From assembly GCA_003952965.2 (NCBI GenBank), contig CM025849.1, positions 17,850,754 to 17,914,753 of the forward strand: a DNA stretch of 64,000 bases, in the 5' to 3' direction. Below, piece after piece: positions 45,600 through 57,157 of the stretch. Under the pieces are notes generated by a model. It saw only the letters and a program-made list of their open reading frames with translations. It was not told the origin of the DNA and did not search any database. A program made the translations under genes and the position numbers. Every line of letters starts with the position of its first letter. Within the stretch, counting starts at the first letter, position 1. The stretch is from Morella rubra (taxonomy: Eukaryota > Streptophyta > Magnoliopsida > Fagales > Myricaceae).

Positions 45600-46750
45600 T
45601 TGAAATTAGGTTAAACTTGATTTGGGCCAAGAGTAAAAGATGAGCTCTAAATTTTGTCTTGACTCAATAGAGGATAAAGTTTTTCTAGAAAGTTCTATCA
45701 AACTATCTAGAGTTAAGAACAAATACTACAAAAATATCTTAAGAGTGTAATAAATAGATAGAGATTTAAAAAGTGCCATAGAAATATTTAGATATTTTAG
45801 TTGAAATGTGTGACCATATTGAATTTGTAAGCCTATTTAAAGGGGTAAAGTCCCACTATTTTGAACAACCAATACAAGCCAAAAAAGCCAAGTTTGAGAA
45901 ATCAAGGGAAATCAATTCTTCTATATCCTTCCTCACTTCCTCTTCCACAATTTACTCTACTTTAAAGCTTTACTCCCTTGTGTTGATTAGGCAAGAGCAG
46001 TACTACCCAAATACAGCGCGCTTGAGAACCGACACTCAAAGAGCAAGTGATATATATATACTATCACAATTGTCCATGTGATAGTAACTAGTTACATACA
46101 AATTGGAGGAGATGGAGATCAGTCCGGCATTCACCCACGGGACTGCAGTCATTAGAGCTGAAAGCTGGCTGCCTGGCAGTACTAGGCATATATGCGCTTG
46201 TCACGAAAAATATGGCCACACAATTTTCCTTTTGATGTGTATAGTTTTTATTTTTTCTATTGACTACGGGACATTAATTAATGCTATAGTTTAGACACCA
46301 CGTACTGATTCTACTTCTCCAGCATCATTGTTTTCTCTGTTTCTAGGCTTCTAGCTAGGCAACCACGATAATATTAATTAATAATGATCAAAACTTTTAC
46401 ATCACTGTGGGTTCAGAGTAACATCATAGTACAACAATCTACGTGGAATCAATCCAGCATGATTATTTATTACTCTCTGGTAAATAAAAATACTACAACA
46501 TATTCAACGCATGATTGGGCACGCTCATATATATTTAAATCTTAATAAATTAATTACAATCTAGTTGGAATGGCCGTATGGCAGTTGGCAGAGGCATACA
46601 CATGGTAAGTTCAAGAGCAAGTGGCCTAAAAGAAAAAGAAAAAAAAAACAAGTAAATTCCACGAGCAAGTGTGCATGGCACAACGATTTTAAAGGTTGTA
46701 TATATCTTAATTTATAGGGGAAAATTGAAAGAATTTTGTAGTTTTTTTTT
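45600..46750. other. Spacer after FLA copy 5, no gene
   Basis: It diverges from the other units after about 45600. Short frames (45806-46081, 46103-46294) lack recognisable domains. AT-rich from 46300. Confidence 0.4.
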
Positions 46751-46756
46751 TTTTTT

Positions 46757-47245
46757 AGTAAAGTCATAGTTAGTCCGTAAGTATGAGCAAAAATCAAATT
46801 AGTACCCGCAATTATCAAAAAGGCGATTTGAGACTCTTAACTTTTGAAACTCATCAACTCACGCCCCCTATTCAAATCAGACAGAAAATCATGCAATGAT
46901 CGAAATGCCCCTCCAAGACTAAATTTTAAAAAATAAATAAAAATAATAAAAATTTAAGAAATAAATTAAAAATAAATAGATTATTAAAATAGAGTTTCAA
47001 TAGTTTTATTTTAAAAAATATAGTTTTTTATTTTTAATGAATTTTTTAATATTTTTAGTAATTTTATCTTGGAGGGGCATTTTGGTCAATTTTTCATGCT
47101 TTTCCATTTGATTTAACACCTGATTTGGACAGGAAGCGTAAATTGATGAATTTTAAAAGTTAAGGATCTTAAATCATCATTTTAAAAATAGCGGGTATTA
47201 ATTTGATTTTTGCTCAAACTTACGGGGCTAATTATGACTTTACCC
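46757..47245. mobile_element. Foldback MITE with about 190-bp inverted arms
   Basis: The left arm starts gtaaagtcatagttagtccg. The reverse complement of the right arm starts gtaaagtcataattagcccc. The match continues with few gaps through gagcaaaaatcaaatta and aatgcccctccaaga to the AT-rich centre. Runs of T flank both edges, so the target duplication cannot be read. Long-armed structure suggests a Mutator-like foldback element; superfamily uncertain. Confidence 0.65.
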
Positions 47246-47940
47246 ATCTTTTTTTTTTTTAATCAAAACCTCAAAGTATTGTCCAAATTGAAAACAAGAA
47301 AATCAAGAGGGGTCAATCTCCACATACACCCGTGGCAAAACAAAAACATACTTAAAAAAACAAAGATTGCCTCTCAAGATAAATTCAAAGGCGACACAAC
47401 GGGCTATCTGGTACGTCAAACTATTTGCACCATATGGATCCTCCCGAATGCGCCACTCCATTTTTCTAGAATAATTTTCTGCTTGCTTTCTTCACATTAA
47501 AGTGAGAATTTTGTAGTTCGATAATCTAATTATGTAATAAATTGATCAATAGTTTGTTCAAGAACAGTGACATCGTTTTTATAATTTAGAGACTCAAATT
47601 AAAGTGATGAGATATCGCACAGGAGTTTGAAGAAGGAAAGAGATAATTTTTCTAAAAATAAATTAGTTGCACATACATAATTAAGGGCCCTCCACCGATA
47701 GCCTTGTGATTGCCGAGTCCCACTCTAATTTTTGTTCATTCCGTGAAAGCAAAACAATCACATTCATCTTTATATATTTACGCCCCACATCCAATTTAGA
47801 TCCACCCTGTTTTTCCTGCCTTGCCAAGCAAACTAGTTTGCTAAAGCAGCAAAATCTCGCAGTCTGTCTATTCATTCCTCCACCTCTCCATGACAGATAA
47901 GCTGCAAACAACTCAGGATTTTGCAACTAGATAGAATTGT
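47246..47940. other. Upstream region of FLA copy 6
   Basis: From about 47810 (tttttcctgccttgccaagc) it follows the promoter block of the other FLA copies, more diverged. No gene before it. Confidence 0.5.
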
Positions 47941-47948
47941 ACCCTTTC

Positions 47949-47982
47949 ACCTAACTTCAATCTCTCCCGCTCTTCATAAAAG
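47949..47982 (+). promoter_or_regulatory. FLA copy 6 core promoter: SMRE-like box and TATA box
   Basis: ACCTAAC at 47949-47955 within the context ccctttcacctaact shared with copies 3-5, and CATAAAAG at 47975-47982. Confidence 0.55.
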
Positions 47983-48096
47983 CCCCATGTGTATGCCCTC
48001 TCAAACATATCACACGCACTCCTCCAAGGCTACTCCTGCATTTCCAAATTTCCCAAGCAAGCAAACACAGCTCGCCAGGCAACGTAAATTGCGAAG

Positions 48097-48780
48097 ATGA
48101 CGACTGTACAGGCTTTCTCCTCTCTCCCGCTTCTGCTCGTACTACTCTTGCAGTTGATAACCACAACTTCAGCCCAGGCCCCCGATATCATCAATATTCT
48201 CGAGAAGCCTGGCCAGTTCACGGTCCTAATCCGCCTCTTAAGGAGCACCGGAGTAGCTAACCAACTCAACGGGGAGTTCCATAAATCAAACACTGGTTTT
48301 ACTCTTTTTGCTCCCCCCGACAAGGCATTTTCAGACCTGAGATCGGGCACAATAAATTCTCTGAGCGACTTACAGAAGGTCCAACTTATTCAGTACCACA
48401 TCTTAGCCACTTTTGTTACAGTTTCGAATTTCCAGACTTTGAGCAACCCAGTGCCGACCCAGGCCGGAGATACCAGCGCGGGTGAGTTCCCACTAAACGT
48501 GACATCTTCTGGCAAGGAAGTGGAGATCTCAACTGGCGTTGTTAATGCTACAGTGGGCAGTACAGTATATTCAGATGATCAGCTGGCTATTTATCAAGTG
48601 GACAAAGTGCTTCTTCCTCTGGATATTTTTCGCGGCTACAAGCCTCCAGTACCGGTTATCGCTAGTCCTCCTCTTCCTGCCAAAGTAGACAAGTCTGGTG
48701 CGGCGAATCTCATCACGCATGGAATGTTGGTATTATACCTTGGAATCTCAGTGACTATTGCTGCAGCATTTGCTTTGTGA
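48097..48780 (+). CDS. FLA: Fasciclin-like arabinogalactan protein, FLA11/12 type, minimal form (copy 6)
   Basis: Single-exon gene, 227 aa, the shortest copy. A signal peptide (about 1-26, ending TTSAQ) runs almost directly into the fasciclin domain (APDIINILEKPG onward, about 28-180), so the N-terminal arabinogalactan region of its neighbours is missing. The domain keeps GFTLFAPPDKAF and QLAIYQVDKVLLP. After the domain there is only a short Pro-containing stretch (YKPPVPVIASPPLP) and a hydrophobic tail for GPI anchoring. It should therefore carry much less arabinogalactan. The promoter matches the cluster. It is either an ancestral short form or one that lost the spacer. Confidence 0.92.
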   Translation: MTTVQAFSSLPLLLVLLLQLITTTSAQAPDIINILEKPGQFTVLIRLLRSTGVANQLNGEFHKSNTGFTLFAPPDKAFSDLRSGTINSLSDLQKVQLIQYHILATFVTVSNFQTLSNPVPTQAGDTSAGEFPLNVTSSGKEVEISTGVVNATVGSTVYSDDQLAIYQVDKVLLPLDIFRGYKPPVPVIASPPLPAKVDKSGAANLITHGMLVLYLGISVTIAAAFAL

Positions 48781-50440
48781 CCAAAGGGAACTTGAAAATG
48801 TACTGAAGCAAAGTATGCAACAGTCGGATATATACTTTGTGGAGTCCAATTGTGTACGTCTTGTTGTGCATTGTTTTTGGGTTCGGATTGAGCGGTCGTG
48901 AAAGATCACTTGTGAGTGCTTTTATAATTGCCAGCTTCCTCTGCTACATTCTGCTTCATGCAAGTTTGTGATGACAACCAATGCTGTAAAGTTTGAAATT
49001 TACTGGTTTTTCGTTTTGGTCATGAGTTCCATGTTGTCAGGGTAGCTCCTCTCTGAAGTACTGGATTTGAAATTTTTTGTTTCCGATCGAAGTGGATTAT
49101 AATTACCATAAAGACAAGAATTCATTAACGACATCAATGTATACCTTGATGATGACGACTTAGTAATTAATGACGAATCACATTTCTTGACAACAAATTA
49201 AGACCGGGTAGCACCATAAAAGCAAGACACAAGATCTAGTACTAATTTTGAAGGTTAGATATCACTGTCAGTTGGTGCCCTACCTCTACTTTTTCTTCAT
49301 ATCAAGAGATTATAACCTTTCCTTTAATTAAATGTAATTGGCAAGGTATGATTGGACGTTGTGGTCCGGATTTGCCTGCCTATCTTTGGTGCGTAGAGCT
49401 GTCACATTATTGTCCTTTAAATGTAAATGGTGTGAAGATATATGATATACAAAAACCTATGTTACAAAAGGCTTAATTACTCATGTAGTTCTTGTGGTAT
49501 ATATTTCAAAATCTTAAACTGATCCTTATAGTATTTTTCTTTCTAAAGTCGTCTTTGTTGAATATTAATGTCTTAATGTAGCCATTTCTATTTATTGGTA
49601 CCTGTATTTGGACAGCAAATTCGTACATAACTAATAGAGACACGTCATAAATAATATGAGACCTTCATTTGTTTATTTTCTCTATAAACAATTTATGAGT
49701 TTCACCTCGTATATATCTATTATGTATCGTATAAGTAGTCGAGCTGATCAAGCTGAGTTTGATCGAACTAGAACAACAATATCTACATTAACCCACTTGA
49801 GTTCCAAACACTTTTGATCTAAAGCTGGCCTTTCAGAAACCTTTCAATGTGTGGAGGCCATAATATTAATGTAGTGATCGGTACGTGGATTGAGATATTT
49901 TCCTTTCCCTTTCCGGCCGATTCCTATTGCCTAGAAAACGAGTCTTAGACACCACGTTAATCTTCTCCATCACGATTGTTAATTATTAATCCGTATGAAT
50001 TACAATGTCCAATTACGTGATCAGCGACCTCTTTTTTTTTTAATCTTAAATCCACTGTGGAAATAAATGTTCGCATTTGGAATGCCAACATGGCTGCAGA
50101 CAAATACATGATAAGACGTTCACGACTCACGAGCGAGGGAATATGTACGAATTGTTTAGAAGAACAGAAGAAAAAACAGGAAGTTTCACACAACGTCGTC
50201 TTGTTATAAGGTGGGGGAATAAAAAAAGGAAATTACTGGGACGTGCATGAAGGGCCCAGATGGTACCCTCTGATTGCCAAGTCCTTTTCTTGTTCAGTCT
50301 ATTCCAAAACGCAGTCTCTAGTACCCTTCCCTGACTACTGGCAAGATACCTGATCTCTATCTTTCTCTCTTCTCACTCCCGAGATGACTCGTTGCTTCCG
50401 CGGGGTGCAACTCAGGATCGACTAATCTAATATGCATGTC
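48781..50440. other. Spacer between the FLA cluster and the IDD gene
   Basis: It carries the copy 6 3' region and AT-rich DNA without a gene. The short frame at 49957-50193 (- strand) has no domain. This spacer separates the + strand cluster from the - strand IDD gene, so the two transcribe toward each other. Confidence 0.45.
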
Positions 50441-50442
50441 TG

Positions 50443-50448
50443 TTTATT
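50443..50448 (-). terminator. Candidate polyadenylation signal of the IDD gene
   Basis: TTTATT on the + strand (AATAAA on the - strand) lies about 55 bp after the stop codon. A strong donor-like AG/GTAAGC sits just after the stop at about 50496, so a 3' UTR intron is possible and the real end could be further left. Confidence 0.35.
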
Positions 50449-50500
50449 TGCTACATAAACTACTTTCACCAGTCATATGGTATAACGAGGCGCTTACCTT

Positions 50501-52379
50501 CTACGGAGCTTGGTGATGCCCAGTACTGTATGGGGCCAAGTCCATGGCCGCACCCATAGAAGCAAACCTGGCTAGCTCTTGCTGCAAGAAGGGCCTGCTT
50601 GCTTGACCTCCGACACCGAGAAAATCTCTCGTTAAACTGTGCTCCATCTCAGTTGAAGCGGCATGGGTCTTTCCTGAAACTGGTAATTGATCTTGGTTCC
50701 CGTTCATCGCCATTCCCATATATTCTCTATTCTTGGTGGTCACTGAGTATGAGCTTGAGTTCGATTTAGCCAACAGTGATACTTCTCTTCCAATTGTTGG
50801 AGTTGAAGAGAGAGAACTCGTCAATTCTTTCAAGTTCCCAGCTTGGTTTTGCTGTCTGAAGAATTTGTGTGTTTCATTTGTACTGTTTGGCACATTTGAG
50901 TGAGATGAGCTCATCAACCTGAATGCGGTGCTGTTGAATGCTGGGTTGCTCGTTGTAGATCCCATTTGGGCTGCTTTCTGCAAAAGTGCGGTTGCTGACA
51001 TGTGAGCTGGTCCTTGTTGGTGATTCTGGTTATTAGAAAGCAAAGCAGCTACGCTTTCAGACAAATTTCCCTTGTTCTCCTCTTCCTCCTTTAGGTCCCT
51101 TGGGAATGAGGATACAGGAATATTGGCACTTGTAAAGCATGCTTCTGGGTACTTGTTTAACCACGCGGGTGTCTGAGAGGTCGACCCGAACATATTCATA
51201 GACGCAGCTGGAACCAATTGATCAGGCAAGCTAATCAGTCCTGTGGCAAAGTAACCATTAGAAATAGTTGAAGTTCCAATCGGATTGAGCTGAGAATTGG
51301 GATGGTCTAGCCACAGTGGTAGCTTTGGCTTATGCCCATCTACAATGAGAGTGCCCCCTGATTCTGATCCAATAAACTCTGGTGGAAAGGCTGAGGAAAG
51401 CTGAGAGATCCCAGAGCGTGAAGGATTGGAAATTGACCCCTTGATGATCAGATCGTGTCTGAAGTTCGGATTGGCAGCCGAAACTGAAGCGAACCTTGCA
51501 TTGTCTTCGGCCAAAGCATCACAGAAAGCTCTATGAGTTACGAAGCTGTCCTTCCTGTATCACATCCACAAAAGCCCTTTCAGTTTCTTTGAAAAGATGT
51601 ACACTAGATAGCCATTTAGTCATGTCGCAATAAATTCAAATACCCAGTTCGTGAAAGCCTTTTCGTGGGAGCATTAAATTCTAAAACAACATAATCATCT
51701 GAACTAGCCAGGAGAATTTATATCAACCAAAAGGAGAACACAGAAAGAGATACGAGGAACAGTACCTGGAAAAGAGTGTGCCACAGTCACATTTATACTC
51801 TTTAGTCCCACAAATCTTGCTATGGGCCTTCCAATCTGACTGCACCGCATATTTCTTCGAACATTTGTCGCACTTCCACTTCTTCTCTCCGTGCTTTCGG
51901 CTATAGTGCTTCTTTATGCCGGTGAGGTCTCCAAGCGCCCTTGATGGATTGTGGTGCACGCAGGTCTTCTCGGGACAAACGTACACCTTTTTTTGAACTT
52001 CTTTGTTGGTTCTTTGGCGGAGCTTCCAGGGAAGATTATGGCCACGCCGGTGAAGCTGCAAGTTTTGGTCCCTCTGGAAGCCCTTGTTGCAAATTTCGCA
52101 TAGGAATCGGTTGGTGGCCATTAAAGATTTTGGGGACAAAGCTATAACTTCCGCATCTGGATCTGCTTCAAACAAAACCCAGCTAATTAACAAAATCTCT
52201 TGCGGAAGAATATGATTCATATGAAGTAGGTAGATGAAAACATGCTTGCCTGGTGTTCCTGGTAAACTTCTCTTCTTCTTGACTAGATTTACCACAGGAT
52301 TAGGGTTAGGGTTTGAGTTCGGCTCGTGCGCAAACACTTCCATTGTGGAAGGAACAGAAAGGCCACCTTCAGACATCAT
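50501..52379 (-). CDS. INDETERMINATE DOMAIN (IDD) C2H2 zinc-finger transcription factor
   Basis: Three coding exons read by eye: 52379-52250, 52162-51766 and 51554-50501, giving 526 aa. The ID domain has its four fingers in order: C2H2 (Cys65, Cys68, His81, His85), C2H2 (Cys106, Cys111, His129, His134), CCHC (Cys141, Cys144, His157, Cys161) and CCHC (Cys168, Cys170, His183, Cys187). A KKKR nuclear signal precedes it (about 34-37). The C-terminal half has the family motifs MSATALLQKAAQMG (about 360-373) and TRDFLG (484-489). IDD proteins bind DNA in the nucleus and work with DELLA or SHR/SCR GRAS proteins in growth, root patterning or starch control. The exact subgroup (IDD1/2- or IDD7-like by the finger sequence) is not settled. 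The first intron needs a GC donor. Confidence 0.92.
52163..52249 (-). other. IDD intron 1, GC-AG type
   Basis: The exon ends CCAG and the intron begins GCAAGC. It ends in AAGCAG before ATCCAGATGCG. Joining these restores the family sequence GTPDPDAEVIALSP. No GT donor nearby keeps the frame. If retained, the intron encodes other residues after GTPG. Length 87 bp. Confidence 0.8.
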
Positions 52380-52793
52380 CTGAAACTGAATTTAAAGGAC
52401 CTGGGTGTCACCTAAATTAGCGAAACCCAGAAGAACTTCACTGGAACTCGATTAGTACCCTACCAAAACAAAGAAAAAAACAAAGAACTTATCTGCCAAA
52501 CCTCAGCCAAGCAATCTGCCGATATGCAATCCTTTTTTCCCCCGGAGAGAAAGAACCTGAACTACAACTTGGTTACGAGAAAGAATCTGGACTAAACATG
52601 ATCTTCTAACCCACATATTCTGTCAATCTACATGAAACGTGATCAAAACGATACAGATCAGCAAACGAGAGCAAGGGAGAATGTTTCGATTCCTCTCTGC
52701 CCTGTAATTTGTCTTTTTCTCTCTCTCCTCTTATCTTACACGGCTTCTCTCAAAGTCGGTCAGCCGTAGACCCTGCAGGACCACTGTCTCTCT

Positions 52794-52804
52794 CTTTATA
52801 TATA
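52794..52804 (-). promoter_or_regulatory. Candidate TATA box of the IDD gene
   Basis: TATATATAAAG on the - strand, about 415 bp before the ATG, with a CT-rich stretch after it. It implies a 5' UTR of roughly 380 bp unless a leader intron exists. Confidence 0.4.
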
Positions 52805-52809
52805 TTTTT

Positions 52810-54140
52810 TCATCTACACAATGTCTTCGACACATATAGTAGGCAAGTTTAAAATGAAACCTTCAGGGTGACTAAGCTTTGTTCTTATGCTTGTGTCGTC
52901 ATTTCTGGACTATCGCTTCAAGTTGTATTATTCAAATAAATTACTAAACTTTGAAAAGCACAAAAGTAAAAACATACTCATAAAGTGCGCAAAATCGTAT
53001 CCAGATATGAAAAGGTCAGGGGAGTATAGAAAAGTGACTTGCCTTTACAGCCATTCATGAGGTAAAAATGATTGTGCCATAATTGCATCAGGACCATGAA
53101 AAACAAATGAAAAGAAAGAAGGGAAAGAGAGAGAGAAAGAGTTCGGAGTGGGTGGTGCCGTCCGTGAGACCTCACTGGGTAGGTGGGGGGACCCAGTCAG
53201 GACTCTGTCAGCGGCAGTGAGGAGAGAAAGTTGATAATACGAAGACAAGAGATGACTGGTACCGCTTGATATGTCGACCAATCCACGAGACACACACTAA
53301 GGCCTAACACAAGCCTCTCTTCCCTCTCTCTCTCTGTCTGATTCACGTTTCTCAAGAAATTCGCTCCCACTTTCCATATACGGTGGCTGGTGAACAATAT
53401 GTAGAATCTTTTCTGAGCTGACTTGGTCATCTCTCTCGTCTCGCAGGGTCCTTGAAACCCTTTACAGGCTTTTGGTCTCTCTAGCAGTTCAGTTCAGTCT
53501 GGTGGGTTGAGTTGTAATGACCAAACTTAACTGAGTATAAAGACTGAAAGTCTGGACGGTTTTATACAATGGAGAGAACTTATTACTATCGACTTACATT
53601 CTCCATCTAGGTTGAGGAGGATTGTCTTACATTTCAACTATAATTTTCACTTGAGGAAGCTAAGGATATATTTGTTCGTATTTTTTTAAAAAAAAATGTA
53701 ATGATTAAGAAAAAGTGTTGGGATGTGTTTTTATAGATGGTTGTGAGATTGGTGGGGTCCATAAAATATATTTGGAAAGATGATTATTGCGAAAGGAGTT
53801 TTTACGGTTTTTGTGTTGTTTTCATAGAAATTGAAGTCAATTAAATAGAAAACTTTATTGAAGATTTAAATATTTTTGTGTGAAAAAATTCATCTTTAGA
53901 TTAGAAAACGTTTTCAAGACTATAAAAGAAACATAGTCTACATTTTCTTTAAAATTTCTGCTAAAAAAGGAGTCAGTGTACCGCTGTCATATCTAATCAA
54001 ATCTCATGTATTTAGTGTTCTATATTCAACTAATAGATTACTTAAGATATTGTAATCTAGGATGCAGGGAGTAAACTCAAATGCTAATTAAGGCAGCCTT
54101 AAATAATTTTGACAGTATCATAAGATAAATGGTAGAATTG
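52810..54140. other. Upstream of the IDD gene, no gene seen
   Basis: It contains GA/CT-rich tracts (53117-53140, 53315-53340), likely promoter features, and from about 53650 an AT-rich segment that may be a decayed MITE. Small frames have no domain. Confidence 0.4.
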
Positions 54141-54147
54141 AGAGCCC

Positions 54148-55170
54148 GTGCTAATTTCGTTTTCTCTCGCGCTCTTCCCCCCTCCTACTGCCCCTTTCCT
54201 TCACCCACCTTCTATGGCAGCGGGAGGAGCTTCAGCCCCTCCTACCTCCTTTCCCTCCTCTATTCTACTTTTCAGTGACCGTAGTTAAGAATACAACCTA
54301 ATTTCCGATCACTTTTTGGGGGCTTTCTCCCGCAAAGATGAAATGTAGATCTCGATGATTATGAAGGGCTCCGACGAACACGACTGGCATGGATGGGCTC
54401 AGCATCAACTAGCGGTTGTCTTTGCCCCATCCCGAAGCTGACTGGTCTACGTGTGAGGTTTCACGCACGCCCACGCCTGCACGAGAATCTCACACACCTG
54501 ATCCATTCCTTTGTAAATTTGCACTTTGGTGGTCTCCTTTGTGGCACATACTCCTCCCAACTAGCCTTTGCACCTTCTGGCGAGTAGATGAGCCCCAACC
54601 AAGAGTTGTCCCGGTAGGGAGTGGGAGCCCACGTGTGCGTGCATCTCACGTGTAGGCCCGTTGTTTTTATAGAGGGTCTAGTTAGTCCTTTAGAGCATGT
54701 AACTAAAGTTTTTGAACTTCCTTGAATGAATGAAATCTCGGAATTATTACCTAAAAAAAAAAAATTATTCCCTAATTTCTAACTAGCTTGCCTTTTTTCC
54801 TCGTTATTCTAGGAATAGTTACTTCAAGTTGATTCAAAACTTGATTTTTTTTTATGTTCGTCTCTTTCTCGTAACTTGAACATGTTTTAAAACATATACT
54901 AATAACTATTCTTGGTGCGATACGGAAGAATCTAATCTCTAGTACTAGAATGCTCATATCATTGTCGTTTTGCTGTTGTTCCAAATCACCACTACGTTAA
55001 ATTAAATAGTTGTGCATAGCTTCAACGTCTATCTCTTCATGATTAGGTACAAAACCTAGAGCATAAAACTCATCAGCATTATTTAGTGCTGCCTTCAGCA
55101 GGGAAAACCTTTGGCTTGGCAGACAAAAATGAACATTGAAATTTTCCCGGCTTTATTGAGCATGATAAGG
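54148..55170. repeat. Direct tandem duplication, first copy (non-coding)
   Basis: About 830 bp (54218-55047) are nearly identical to 55285-56138, including frames that look open at 54393-54655 but carry no known domain. One frame differs between copies by a 2-bp change (gcacatactcc versus gcaatactcc). Beyond 55058 the match continues in weaker form through agcataaaactcatcagc to about 55168. Confidence 0.8.
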
Positions 55171-55269
55171 ATATACCCATAAAATCGATGATAGGCGTTT
55201 ATCTCTCGTTTTCAAGCTAGGGCCAGTGTACCATCTGCGATTACCTTTTCAAATGGGCAGGACCATAAG

Positions 55270-56360
55270 ATCCCGTGCTGAGCGGCAGCGGGAGGAGCTT
55301 CAGCCCCTCCTACCTCCTTTCCCTCCTCTATTCTACTTTTCAGTGACCGTAGTTAAGAATACAACCTAATTTCCGATCACTTTTTGGGGGCTTTCTCCCG
55401 CAAAGATGAAATGTAGATCTCGATGATTATGAAGGGCTCCGACGAACACGACTGGCATGGATGGGCTCAGCATCAACTAGCGGTTGTCTTTGCCCCATCC
55501 CGAAGCTGACTGGTCTACGTGTGAGGTTTCACGCACGCCCACGCCTGCACGAGAATCTCACACACCTGATCCATTCCTTTGTAAATTTGCACTTTGGTGG
55601 TCTCCTTTGTGGCAATACTCCTCCCAACTAGCCTTTGCACCTTCTGGCGAGTAGATGAGCCCCAACCAAGAGTTGTCCCGGTAGGGAGTGGGAGCCCACG
55701 TGTGCGTGCATCTCACGTGTAGGCCCGTTGTTTTTATAGAGGGTCTAGTTAGTCCTTTAGAGCATGTAACTAAAGTTTTTGAACTTCCTTGAATGAATGA
55801 AATCTCGGAATTATTACCTAAAAAAAAAAAATTATTCCCTAATTTCTAACTAGCTTGCCTTTTTTCCTCGTTATTCTAGGAATAGTTACTTCAAGTTGAT
55901 TCAAAACTTGATTTTTTTTTATGTTCGTCTCTTTCTCGTAACTTGAACATGTTTTATAAATAAATAAATATATATATATATACTAGTAATACTAATAACT
56001 ATTCTTGGTGCGATACGGAAGAATCTAATCTCTAGTACTAGAATGCTCATATCATTGTCGTTTTGCTGTTGTTCCAAATCACCACTACGTTAAATTAAAT
56101 AGTTGTGCATAGCTTCAACGTCTATCTCTTCATGATTAATCTTTACTATATCTTTCTCTAATTATTATTATTATTATTATTATCAGCATACAAAATGAAA
56201 ATTAGAAGCATAAAACTCATCAGCGTGGATTACCATAGTGCGGCGTGCTGCCTATGAGCAGGGCCGAAGCCAGCCTTTGGCTTTTAATTGGGGGCCAAAA
56301 TGTAACATTGAAATTTTTGGGAGGCTTATTTTAGCATGTGGATTACCATCATGAGGCGTG
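55270..56360. repeat. Direct tandem duplication, second copy (non-coding)
   Basis: It repeats the first copy with an expanded AT microsatellite (55957-55985) and an ATT microsatellite (56163-56182). Its tail carries two related pieces (ggattaccatagtgcggcgtg near 56226 and ggattaccatcatgaggcgtg near 56340), each followed by a gggccaaaatgtaa-type stretch common in plant repeats. No gene. Confidence 0.8.
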
Positions 56361-56696
56361 CTAACTTTTAGCAGGGGCGAATCCAGCCTTTTCCTTTTGG
56401 GGGACCAAAATGTAATATTGAAATTTTTTGGGAGGCCAATATAAAAGTAAATTTTTTTAAAAAAAAAATCTAAATTTTGGGGAAGCAGATTAAGATGACC
56501 TAGAGTTTTTAAAACAACGAAAAAATATAGTTTCTTTCATTTTCGATCACAATTTTCAAATTTAAAAGTTATATTTTCTAGCCTTTTGTGTTATTTTCGA
56601 TTCTCAATTTTTTTTCGTAGTCTTGGCATTAGTTTCCGTTGATGGTAAGATATTCAAAAGCTCAGTCAACAATTAATTAGCAATAGTGACTGAAAC

Positions 56697-56718
56697 CTAT
56701 ATATATATATATATATAG
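56697..56718. repeat. AT microsatellite
   Basis: About eleven TA units. Confidence 0.85.
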
Positions 56719-57120
56719 CGTGAAATGATGATTTTATTCTCACATTTTTTTGGATCGTGATATTGTGTGGAAGTAAAGCAGTCGCATCATTGAGTATATG
56801 GTGCCAAGTATATAAGATTTGTAGTTGATTAGTGATGCATAATGAAATTGATAGTTTATGATGCAAAGTATTAGAACCTCAATAAATTATGATAGGCGAG
56901 AAGTGTATTAATTTTCCATAAATATTACTTCTTCCAATCAACTTTTTCCCATTGTTTTTGTTTTTGATTTTTTGGTTTTTTTTTTCCTTTAACTTGATTA
57001 ACAAATTAACAATTACCTTTGACAAGCTCATGTTGATCCATTTCTCTAAGTAACTCAAATCAAGTGTTTTAAACTCCAGAGTAATGATTATGGTCAGCTG
57101 ACATATCTTCTTAATTTATT

Positions 57121-57156
<36 letters not shown>

Positions 57157-57157
57157 A
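57121..57157. repeat. Compound CA/TA microsatellite
   Basis: About ten CA units run into eight TA units. Confidence 0.85.

Noticed and set aside
54393-54655. Two overlapping frames of 64 and 79 codons in the tandem duplication
   Set aside because: One is disrupted in the second copy by a 2-bp change, and neither has a domain or promoter.
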